Source of the DNA: Anadara kagoshimensis | Lineage: Eukaryota > Mollusca > Bivalvia > Arcoida > Arcidae | Length of the DNA: 64,000 nt | NCBI GenBank assembly: GCA_021292105.1 | Contig: CM037874.1 | Coordinates: 11,266,502-11,330,501 of the forward strand | Direction of reading: 5' to 3' | In this document: one piece after another, positions 11,800-23,200 of the stretch | How the letters are laid out: each line of letters begins with the position of its first letter | Position numbering within the stretch: position 1 is the first letter of the stretch | Notes under the pieces: model-generated | Told to the model about the DNA's origin: nothing | The model's input: the letters and a program-made list of their open reading frames with translations, nothing else | Databases searched by the model: none | Translations under genes and position numbers: made by a program

Positions 11800-12455
11800 T
11801 TTTAAAGGATTTTTGTCTGTTACATTTCGCCCACATCCATTTCAAATACGTGCTGTTTTTAGATGAATATAGTCACACCTGTTTTTAAGATCACCTAAAG
11901 AAACTAAAAGTAGTAGATACCTTAATGAAGTATTTTGCAGAGACCACCAATTATAAATATAACTAATGGAATATTATGAACTCCGAGGGAAAAGAAATCA
12001 TTGTTGTTGTTATTTTGATAGTTTGGATGTCATCTTCTTGTCGAGTAATGAAGTTCTTTCCCATTCCACTCGAAGTTAAATTTAAATTTAAAAAAAAACC
12101 AAAAAACAAAAACAAAACATACAGGCTTCAATCAGGGAAGTGAGGCAAAGTGTTATGGTTATGTAGCTACATTTGCCACGTAAATTGAATTGAGAATGAA
12201 AGCAACATGGATCTATAAGACGATAAATATAAATACAAACAGAAATAATCAAATCATAATTAAAAACATGTATATCTGATCATCAATATTAAATTAAACT
12301 ATATTAACAAATGACCCAATATCAAATCTGTCATCTGTCAGTATCTCCCTTAAAAATAAAAGATAAGTTTTATAGTTTGACGGGACAGAACTGAATTATA
12401 GCTTAACAATTTGCTCACTATCTAATATTTGAGAGATGCTCTTCTAATGAATAAA
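11800..12455. other. No gene recognised
   Basis: AT-rich, with no coding block, terminal repeats or array. It contains only short homopolymer runs, such as the A/C-rich stretch at 12090-12115. Confidence 0.45.
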
Positions 12456-12459
12456 ACAA

Positions 12460-12690
12460 ACATAATAATCAATGTCCGAATCACAATCAAAAAGCAAAGT
12501 AAAAACTTTGGAACTGACAAGTTAGGTTAGACACGTGAACTTTCAACGGGGAAGTGCGGCTTGCTGCCCCGGAAGGGTAAGCACCTTCTGTTTAGCTAGC
12601 TACACGCGACACGTTTGTAATTAAAATTGTGTGAAAAACATGGAACATGGCGTTAAATATAGCCAGGGCAATCCTGGAGACAGAAACATT
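12460..12690 (-). mobile_element. Penelope-like 3' tail (-)
   Basis: Minus-strand tail in family order: gtccgaatcacaatc, gcaaagtaaaaactttgg, acaagttaggttagacacgt, ccggaagggtaagcacc, tagctagctacacgc, then the coding-side gaacatgg and gcaatcctggagacag. It directly abuts the duplicated segment 12690-13450. Confidence 0.7.
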
Positions 12691-13450
12691 TATTGCAGTT
12701 GAGTGCATTCTATTAAGATCTTTAAGAGTTCCAATTCTTGCAGTTTAGAGGTATTGTCTGTGGAAACTGAAATGCAAATACAAGTTGCTCTCTAGCTTGT
12801 TTGAGTATTTCCAATACGCTGCAATAGGTTATGGGGCTACGTAAATTGTACAGCTAAATGAAACAAATGTTGTGTAGATATTGACTTTACAGCTATACAG
12901 ATGGTTAACATTTAATCTTGTAACAGAGCTATTAATCTATATCATAATAGAAAAAAATATAAACCATAACTCCACACTGCATTAAATAATTGATTGATTC
13001 ATTGATTGGGGTTTTACTTTACAGTCAAAACTATTTCACTTATGTAATTTATGAAGCGACAGATATTTTGATCATTGAAAGGAACTAAGGGTAATCTACA
13101 GGTGGGGTTTTTTAAGCATCACGGCTCAAATAATAGACGTTGAATAAAAGTAATAAAGAAAGAATATTTGAAAAATAATTGTTGAACAAGAATCCTAACT
13201 TATTATGTTATATGAGAAAAACATGGTTTGATTTGATATAGGGATTTAAACTTGAGTATTGCGGTTGATTTATACTTCAATACACTTAAAAGTTCACATT
13301 TTCGTAAGAAACAAACAAAACTTTGAAAACTGTTTAATTATGTTAAAAACGACGACAAGGGAAGTGAGACCTGGTGATTCGATAACGTAAGAACCTTCTG
13401 TTTAACAAGAATGATAGGAACATTGAACGTTAATTACATCCAGTGTATTT
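12690..13450. repeat. Duplicated segment, copy B (partner 1-760)
   Basis: Matches 1-760 in order and orientation: gcattctattaagatc against acattctataaagagc, tacagatggttaacattta, aactccacactgcattaaat, then gaacaag, atatg and the tatacttcaatacactt block. Compared with copy A it has small insertions near 12760 and 12915. A minus-strand SINE tail scrap lies at about 12985-13090. Confidence 0.7.
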
Positions 13451-13639
13451 TTGAATACAGAGACGTGATACTTATTATCAACATTGTGATAAATCCCTGA
13501 TTTTAAATTGAAAAATGTCTTAAACAAATTATTCACTTATCTTTTTTTACAAAAACGGAAAGTCAAGATACAACTATCTAGTGCTGAACAGGAATTCATG
13601 TTTATTTTGTCAAGCATCATACGGGTCCCAAGCAAAAAT

Positions 13640-14400
13640 ATACTGAAGTTACCATCAATAAAATGCTGGAGTTTTTGATAGATAACATATTTGTTGTGTT
13701 TAATAATATAATTTTACAGCAAACAATCGGTATGCCAATGGGTGCAAACTGTGCACCATTGCTTCATCTGGAGAGAAGATTTTCGCCAAATCATTCAATG
13801 TATGATATTTTGTATATTAAGAATCCTATATTTGGGAATGCTATCTATGCTAGTGAGCTTGATATAAAAGATACGACTCAATAATGACGCCCACACGAGG
13901 CTACATTTGAAACTTTATGACACACGTATAATGACTTCAATTCTTCTATTGTCAACTTTCCTTTTCTATGAAGCAATATACCGAATTCCCCTGCTTATGG
14001 TGTACACGTGTATTTGTTTCCCAATTATTACGCTATGGTAGAGCTTGTTCCCCCAACGGTGAATTTGTACAATGAAGCAGGCTGCTTGCAAAAACATTGT
14101 TGACTCAGGGATATTATATTGAAAGCCTAGTCTTATCAAGACCCTCAAAAACTTTTATGGCCGTCACAGTATTGTTGATAAATTTGGTGTCTCTTTGTCC
14201 TGGAAATATGAGACATCCCATAGTTTCATGTTCCTCCCACACAATTTTCATTACACACGCGGCGGATGTAGCTATCTTAACAGGAGTTGCTTACCCTTTC
14301 GAATCACCTGGTCTCACTTCCCTGGGGGAATTTGACGTGTCTCACCAACTTGTCAGTTTTAGATTGTGATTCGGACATGAATAAGTAAGTTGTTTTTGAT
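13640..14400 (+). mobile_element. Penelope-like retroelement fragment (+) with RT motif
   Basis: Frame 13663-13884 includes QQTIGMPMGANCAPLL, the RT motif region around the G-x-x-MG turn, followed by LERRFSPNH and the ELDIKDTT block. After an interruption come the C-terminal region (cctgcttatggtgtac, cgctatggtagagcttgttc, gaagcaggctgcttgc) and the 3' tail (ggcggatgtagctatctt, tcacttccctgggg). The parts lie in the order expected of the element, but it is 5' truncated and decayed. Confidence 0.7.
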
Positions 14401-14479
14401 TTGTTCAGCTGTTTTTATTATTACCTTGTATCGTGTTGCTTTTACGAAATTGTTTTAGTGTTAAAAATTTCTTTTTACT

Positions 14480-15065
14480 ATTGTATATTACTAAGAACAT
14501 CCAAAAGGGGCACATTAAACGCGGTCAATCCTCAAATTTCCAAAAGGGGCATATTAAATAGGGTCCATTCTTAAACATCCACCAAAAGGGCATATTAAAT
14601 GAATTCTATCTTCAAAAAACCCACAAATGGGGACAATCCTCAAAGACCAAAAAGGAGAATATTAAATGCGGTCTATTATCAAACATCCAAAAGGGAAATA
14701 TTAAAAGAGTTCAATCTTCAAACACCCAAAATGGACATATTAAATGGTACCAATCCACCAACACCCAAAAGGGTAATATTAAATAGGAAAATACTCAAAC
14801 ACCAAAAAAGGGAATATTACATGGGATCAATCCTTAACCACCAAGCAATCAAATGGGTAATATTAACTTTGGTAATTCTTCAAACATCAAAAAGGAGAAT
14901 ATTAAATGGGGTCAATCCTCCAACACCCAAAAGGGGCATATTAAATTGGACCAATACATAAACACCCGAAAGGAGAATCTTAAATGGGGTCAATACTCAA
15001 ACATTCAAATTGGAATATTGAAGTGATCAATCCTCAAACACCCTAAAGGATAATCTTAAATGGGG
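14480..15065 (+). repeat. Minisatellite of about 40 bp units, some 14 copies
   Basis: Degenerate tandem units with the core caaacacccaaaaggggcat, then attaaatggggtcaatcctc. Spacing ranges from about 38 to 45 bp. One frame stays open from 14599 to 14961, giving a repetitive peptide (ILNGVNPPTPKRG units). With no promoter, splice sites or conserved partner, the open frame is more likely a by-product of the repeat than a gene. Confidence 0.85.
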
Positions 15066-15097
15066 GTTAATATTAATGTTACTAATGTAATCATGTA

Positions 15098-15270
15098 CAG
15101 GCAAACCTTTCTATAAAGTCCACCCAAGGGAATTAGTAACAGTGGCCTTTATAGGCAGGTGGTCTTGATACACAGATTCACAATATAAAAAACAAATGGG
15201 AAACAATTCTCCTGGCCTTTATAAGAAAGTTACCCTTATATAGATGTGGTCTTTAATGCAGGTTCGACTG
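15098..15270. mobile_element. MITE, mariner-like (TA target site)
   Basis: The left end TA|CAGGCAAACCTTTCTATAAA and right end CTTTAATGCAGGTTCGACTG|TA are inverted and related. TA dinucleotides flank both sides (15096-15097 and 15271-15272). The interior has the family's ccttataaggcc-like repeats (ggcctttataggcaggtgg). Non-coding and 173 bp long; same family as 53512-53690 and the outer element at 43896-44286. Confidence 0.7.
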
Positions 15271-15735
15271 TATTCAGTCTCAATAACAGAAGATAGAAAA
15301 TTGTAACTGAAAAAAGAACTTTTTTCTTTGGAAAGGATTTATCAAGATTATACTTCACTTCTATAAAATCTATAAAATTCCATACAATAATATCACGAAA
15401 ATGGATTTATTTTGTTATACCTAAACAAATGTATCCATTTCAGCTTCGGAAAAAAAACATTTAATATACAATCTACAAGAGAACCTGACATTACGGCTTT
15501 TCATCTTTTAATCTGACAAAATTACAATGTGCTTGACAGGATAATTTTAAGTTATTTTCCTTTGTGTGACTCATTTGTACCATGTTGCAAATTAACGTAT
15601 TTCTATAAACAAAAAAACGCATTTGAATAGTAGCATCTTTTTATCTATTCCTGAGGGGATATTCTTAATCTTTCGATCCTTGGTATTCATATATGAGTAA
15701 GCTATGTTATTAGATTGCATTAATGTAACTAGCCT

Positions 15736-15742
15736 TATAAAA
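15736..15742 (+). promoter_or_regulatory. Candidate TATA box of the lectin gene
   Basis: TATAAAA lies 42 bp upstream of the chosen ATG at 15778. If used at normal spacing, transcription would start near 15766, leaving a leader of about a dozen bases. In AT-rich DNA such a match is weak evidence by itself; its position just before a signal-peptide exon supports it. Confidence 0.45.
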
Positions 15743-15777
15743 GCACCGTACTTAACATTTCAAATTACTTTCATGAC

Positions 15778-18700
15778 ATGGACTCGAAAGACACAGCAAG
15801 ATTCATCTACATTGTTCTATGTAAGTATAAGTGATATATATTATTTTTATATACTTAAGAAATAACTTTAACATTTATTTTGGATCATTTTAACCCTGAA
15901 AACCGGTCTGTAAACTGTATAAACCAGCGAAGCAAAATTGAACACGCCGGTTTTTGGTTGTTAAAATGATAAAACTAAAATATATCAAAGTTATTTCTTA
16001 TAATATAATTCAAAAATAATTTATAATTGTATTGACAATGAAATGTTTTCAAAACTTTACATTTAAATTGCTGCATTAATACAAATGATGTCAACTGGCG
16101 TTTCATGAGATCGTAACCATTCACAACCGCCGATTCCGTCATCTGTGCTGTTGATCACGTGACTAATGTTGCCTATCTAGAATTAAATTATATTATTTTG
16201 AGGCGTTAATGGAAATGTTTACCTTTATGTTGCATAATCATTCAAATGAAAAACAACAAATATGCCGTCTATGTTCAACTCACAATCAGAAAAAATCTAT
16301 GAAAACTGGCAAATTTAGTTTAAAACATGACCTTCAACGTGGGAAGTGAGGCCGGGTGCTCCAAATGGGTAAGCAACTCAACCAACTAAGCTACCTTCGT
16401 AGATTAAACTAAGGAGGTAAGGCAGCATGAAAATAAGTGTTTTTATTAAATACCCGTTTTTTCTTTGGCAGATTAGTATGTTTTAAATAATCGCTACCTG
16501 AATCTGGTACCATTAAGACGACAAAGCTTCCCTAGGGTTCAGAGGAGTTACAAACAATACAAAGTCTATTGACATGATCGTTCAGATGATATTATATTCT
16601 AGCTTAAATGAATATTATTTGTTTTATTGTCGTCATCAAAATATTGTTGATAGGTAGTATGTCTCTGTATCAAAAATACCATGCACATATTTGACGAACT
16701 GTACTTCAATGTTTCTTTCATTCTCAATTTCGAATACACATGAGGCGGGTAAAGCTATGTAAACAGGAGTTGTTTACTCTTCCGAAGTAGCCAGCTTCAC
16801 TGACATTGTGAAGTTCACTCCGCTTTACTCTATTCCGCTTTATTTACAATTGCAATAATATTATTGTTTCTCCTTCTATGATACATATTTAACAACTGAT
16901 GACATAGTGTTATTGATAATTGACGTCATCATGTGAATTCGTCATCAACTAATCACGTCAACTTATCGCGTTTGAATACACTACAATTACACTACAAAGT
17001 ACTCTCTGACGTTTCTTTAACTTTTTACGGCTAAATACTAAAAGGGATGTTATCATGTGCAACTGTTAATAAATTTACGTTTTAGATTTTAACATTAATT
17101 TTATCTTGTCGAAATAGTGTGAATAAACGTATAGAGGGTGAAAAAACTACTTTTCTTATTTTTAACAATGTGGGCGCCTTTTTTTCTGCGGTGGATGTTA
17201 AGGCAAAATAATAATTTAATTTTTAAAATACAAACTGGTATTTATTAAGCGATTTTTTTAAATTGAAGGTTGTAAATATCAGAAATGACATTTTTTTATT
17301 TCGTTATCGATGCAAGTATAAATAACAACGCTGTCATTAAATTTGGACTGGTCATTGTTATTCATACTTGCATTGATAACGAAAAAAAGATGCCATTCCT
17401 TCGCCACCTCACTCCACTTATTTTTTATTTATAGGCTTCAGCTTTTCCTCTGCTGAATGGATAAAACAACATTCAACAGGAACTTGTTACTATGTGTCGA
17501 AAGATAGATTACATATTATCCCAGCAAGAGATAAATGCCTTGAGATAGGTTCCTACCTTATAGAAGTCAATGATGTTAGAGAGCATGAGTTCATCACTGG
17601 TTTCCTCACAGCAAATAACTATTGGGTAGGAATGGACAATCACTCTAATGGTAAGTGTTTCAGTATGACATTAAAATTGAACTGGTTTTCTAAAATGAAT
17701 AACAGTGAATTTAATCCACTGAGACAGTATTCCTGCTGGAGGACTAACCATACCCGATGATATTAGTCCATGGGCAAGTGGACCCATCGTGCACCATCCC
17801 CACCCAAGCTGATCCTATGGCACACTTTTTTTTGGTATCTTAAGGTGTCTAGTAATGAATTCAGAATGTTCTCCTGAAATAAAGTGGGACCTGCTACATC
17901 TCAAACTTCAATATTTTAGAGTACTTTAAAATTCCTAATATATTTCTCTATTCGGTATAGGTGAACGTTTTTATCTTTGTTTTCGATGATATTTTGTAGA
18001 TATAAATCATATTTGGTATCATTTTATGATTAAGTTTATGACATCATGATTACCTTATCAGCTTCACCGACCAACTTATAAAAGCGTTCCCTTTGCGATC
18101 TACAAAATATCATCGAAATCGTTCCCTACCCAGAATAGAAAATGTACTGAAAACTTTCAAGAACTCTTAAATATTGAAGTTTTAGATGTAGTACGGCCCA
18201 ATTTATTTCTGGGGAACACTAGACTCCTTAAGGTACCAGAAGAAAGTGGTGTCAGAGGATCCTGACGGGTGCACGGTGTGTCCACCTAGCCCACCGACTT
18301 TGTCATAAACTCAGTAACGCAATACTTTTGCATTGTCAGACATATTCTAAATCTAAATTTGCTGCTACTTAAAAAAACTAAAGCGTCCTCTCTCATGCAC
18401 AGTATTTTGTTGATTTATTTTATTCTTTTGTATATTTTTCAATCCTTTGGAAGAGGTTTTGGTTTCACGGTTTAGATATGGGTGCTACTTGTAAGAGTTT
18501 GTTCTGGACGGCCGTTTAGTGCTATAAAATTAACACTGTTATTATATGCAAGTCATATGTGAATTATTTAAGTACCAAAATTGGATTTGCTGAAGTTATT
18601 GCTCACAAATAATAAGATATAATATTTCAAATTTACCGTATTGAATTAACTGTTAATATGAATCAAATCCAGGTGGTTTCAGGTCATGGGATGAGATCAG

Positions 18701-20183
18701 TGAAGTTGCTCATGTAAATCTGTTCTTTTTTCTGTTTCTTAAATCTTGGATATCGAATGACGGGGTTATGTCCTTCCTTTTCTTAATAAAGCGAATATAC
18801 ATGCAAAGTATAAAGATGCCATGTTTTTCTCTCAGTGTGTGAGCTGAGGACTTGTGCGATTAGTATACTCCTATATCACGAAACAAATGTTGCAAGACAT
18901 ACTTTCAAATCCATTTGCAATTTTCACTTCTCATTTGCGGGCACTTGATAGCCAAGTTTTCTAAAACGTAATATTGATCACAATGCCTGTCACCGCCTAT
19001 ATACAAACAGATCCGTCTTCGCTTGCCGAAGGTAGATGGTTTTCTCCATGCATTGTGATTTCCTCCACCATTCTAGAATTGACCGATTGACCGATTTAGT
19101 CAAGAGGATAGTGGGTGTTGGTTACAATTAAAAAATTATTTTTTTACTATATTTTTTTGCAGAATGGTTATGGAGCAATTCTAGAACGCAGCCACTAAGA
19201 TCAATAGTATCCTCCTTAGCTATTCGAGATACCGGCGTAAGATATGAGTCTACTTCATCTGGATATTTCTTAGACAGTAGATCTGTTGAAAGTTCCTTTA
19301 ATTACATATGTGAAAAGCCAGGTAAATTGAAGTTGATACTTGACCAATAACCCAACTCTATTAATATTAAAGATGTCATATTGCGCATGCCAACCAAAGA
19401 TCTACATTATACCACTATCCAAACAGCATATTCTAATACGATATCGGAATAAAACGATACGTAAAAAACAACCATGTCCGAATCACAATCCAGAACCAAA
19501 GTAAAAAAAGAACTGACAAGTCAAGCCACCAGACACGTGAACTTCCACCAGTGAAGTGAGGTCGGGAGCACCTCCTGTTTAGTTAGCTACACCCGCCACA
19601 TCTGAAATCAAAATATGTGAAAGGAACATGGAACTATGTGACGTTAAATATAACCAGTTCAATTCTGGACACAGAGACTTTAAACTTGTGAACAATACTG
19701 TGATGACGGCCATAAAACTTCATTAGGGCCTTGATAAGTCTAAACTTGCAATATCTCTGAGTCAACAATTTATTTGCAAGCAGCCTGCTTCGTTTTACAA
19801 GGTTTCTGTAGTGGAAACAAGCTCTACCATAGCATATTAATTGGGAATCAAATACACCAAAAGCAGCATGACCAGGAACAGTGCATAGAAAAAGAAAGTC
19901 TAACAAAACTACAAAATCACATTACAAAATACTATCGCATCGAAAAGCATAGGTACAAAGTTTCAGGAAAATCTGAATTTTATTTGAATAAGAACTATTT
20001 GTTAATAATGTAAAACCCAGTATGAATAATGGATGTATGGGTGAGTGAGTGGTGTCAATTTTTTATTATCATTTGAAAAGAATATACATGTACAATACAA
20101 AAGGAAATATAATAGATAAAATGTTGGAAATATTGGAAACAAAACTATATATTTGTCATTTACTTAAGTACTTGATGGTGTGT

Positions 20184-20237
<54 letters not shown>

Positions 20238-23200
20238 ATATGTTGTATATGTAAAATTGTCCTTTTGTTACCCGGCAAGTGAACCCAGTGGCCCCAACCC
20301 TGGCATCCCTATTTAATGTCTGGGACTATAAAAACATGAATTAAAAAAAAATATTTGAAAAATATAAATAAAAAACTAAGCTTTAATACTTGTCCCTTTG
20401 TTGAAAAAGTACGTATAAATTCTTATCTTGTATTATAATATTTCTCTTAGACAATTAGTCATTATGATGTCTCTGTATCTAAAATTATTCTAAATATATT
20501 TGAAAAGTACATGAACTCGACCTAATGAAAAACAAACATATCCATCCTTTCCAAATCACAATCCCAATTCAAAGTAAAAGTTTTTTTAAACCGACTAATC
20601 GAGTAAACACTGGACATCCACATTGGAAATGAGGTTGGGTGTCCCGGATGGGTAAGCACCTTCTGTTTAGCTAGGTCCAACCGCCACGTCTTAATTATGT
20701 TTTGCCAATATATCAAACATAAACATACCTATCTATGACTAAAGCATTACTGATGAGGAATTGTATTTCGAAAAGACCGTCTAGTGCTGGTATATTATGT
20801 AATTATTAACACAATTTGAAAAGGACTTGATAATCTGGGGTTATCCATCAAGTTGCATGGACAATGACTTGATCAAATGCTGTACGCCAAAACTGCTTCG
20901 TGATAGATCTATCAGTTTGTCATCTACAAGAAAAAACAATAACAGAACGTATCAATGTTTTATACATGTAGTTGATAAATAGTTGTCTATTTATGAACTT
21001 TATATAAGCTATTCCCAAACTATTAAACATGAGCACTTACCAATAATCTCTGTATGAAATGGAATTATGTTTTGATTTTACCGCACTAGAAGACCGTTTT
21101 GGAATTCTTTATCTATAATGCTCGGACCAAAATTGTGGAAAACCAAATATGTTTAAGACATTTTATAAAAATGAGAAAAAAGAGAAGGACTCAAATTTAT
21201 GATACCAAATCCATATAAGACAATACTTTGAACAATAAGCAAACCTTAATCTTTGGCAGGTGTTGCTAGCTAAACAGGACGTGCTTATCCTTCCAGAGCA
21301 ACTGGTCTCACTTCCCTAGTGGAAGTTTACGTGTCTAACCTAACTTGTCGGTCTTAAAGTTTTTACTTCGCTTTGGATTGTGATATGGACATGGTTTAGT
21401 ATGTTTATTTTTGATTTTATGACAAATTGTAAAATAAAGATGCAGATATTTTATGAACAATGTTAATCTGTACAACTTTCATTACTATTTTTCAGGTGGG
21501 CATCGAGTAGATGTCAATTGTTCTTTAGGAAGTTTGGCCGATCCCGACAATCCAAATTCTACATTATTGCAACTACAAGGTAAAATGGTGATACAGTCCT
21601 CAACAAACAAAAGTGCCGCGAACGCAATCGATGGTGATATGACAACATGCTCACTGACTCTCATGACAAGCGTTTATTCGTGGTGGCAAGTTGATTTGAT
21701 TCACTACTTCATCATTGGAAGAATCGAAATAGCTGTAACACACGGTCATGGTGAGTTCATCTTCTTTGTTCACAGTACTTTATACACCAATCCCCTTTAC
21801 CACTACAAGGAAAGCTGTTAAAATTTTAGGGCATGGATTGAATGAAACGGGCTTAACGTACCAGTGAAGAATATTTAAATATTTCAATTATATTAAGATT
21901 AGGTGGCAGAAAGTTTTACCTTTGCAGGCAATATACAGTTAGGGTTCTTCAATGTGCCATGCCTGCCTATATATGCAGGCAAAATGAAAAGGTTCTTAAT
22001 TGCATCTTCGACAAAAGTGTGATATGTAAGTGTCTTCTTTAATTCTTTTTGCCATGTATTGGTTTTGAGCAACACATTGCTCTATTTTAGACAAAAGTAA
22101 AATTGGACGGACATAAGTCCAAAAACCATAGAGATCAATCAGTGTATTTCAGTAAAAATGAGACATCGAGCACAGAATAGAAACGTAATTTACTCATCTT
22201 GGCCCTTCCCAATCCGTTCGGTCAATTTTTATATCCTTTCTACTCCGCCCGTGTTTTAACTTATACCAGAATTTGTAAATAGTCGATATTGTTAACGCGA
22301 AGATGGAATGACTTCATTTTTTTTTAAATTTTGATCCACTTTAAGGGTAATTAAACACTTATAAAATATACTAGAAACGTCAACTATTTGTTTTCTAATA
22401 AGCACGTTAACTTTTGTAATCTTTTGTAATATAGAAAACATGAGAGAAAAAGTTCATTGTTATGTGAAAAAGTTTTTTTTTATAAATTTCAGAATCTACC
22501 TTGCATGGCCTATCTGTGCAAACATATATAAGTGACCCCGGAAAAGCTACCGAAGTGCCAATGTCATCATCCGTTCAGCCAATATATGATACTGGTGGTA
22601 CTCAACTAACTATAGACCTGACATCAGCGCCATTATACGGACGATATCTCAGAATTTCAGAAACCACCAGAAATGCTGTTATTTTTCTATGTGAAGTGAA
22701 AGCATACGGTAGGTTAGATAAGTGAACCCTTCTTTGTAAATCAATTGATAACTCATCAGATGTGTAATTGCGTTACGGATCCTAATCTCTATCGTCGTTA
22801 AAATAAAATAAAAACATTCATACTGGTTTATGTCCAAATCACAAATCACAATACCAAGCAATGTTAAAACATACCAACGAGGTTCAAATTTAATTCTTGT
22901 GAATCTTAGTGTGAGAAGGTTTGTCGATTCGCTAGCTGAGGGTCGATAATTTTCTCCGGGCAGTCCAGTATCTTTCGACCATCCCAGAACTGACAGCCTA
23001 GATAAAATAGAAAATATATATTGGCAAGGGCGTTAAATACCATAACTCCACCCTATGAGAAATACAGTCCATTCAATAGGTGTCTTAAACACATGTTTGG
23101 ACCACCCGGCCTCATTTCTATGGTAGACGTTAATGTGTTTAATATAATTCTCCAGGTTCAAAGTTTATTCCTTTATTTTAGATTGTAGTTTAAACATGGT

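Noticed and set aside
18495-18530. Another hammerhead copy (ggacggccgtttagtgc)
   Set aside because: Only one side resembles the family; the CTGATGA core and stem II are absent.
18673-18713. Possible extra lectin exon (FRSWDEISEVAH) between exons 2 and 3
   Set aside because: It has an acceptor and a plausible donor, but including it shifts exon 3 out of frame. Skipping it joins exon 2 to exon 3 as NHSNEWLWSN, the expected C-type lectin pattern with intact phase.
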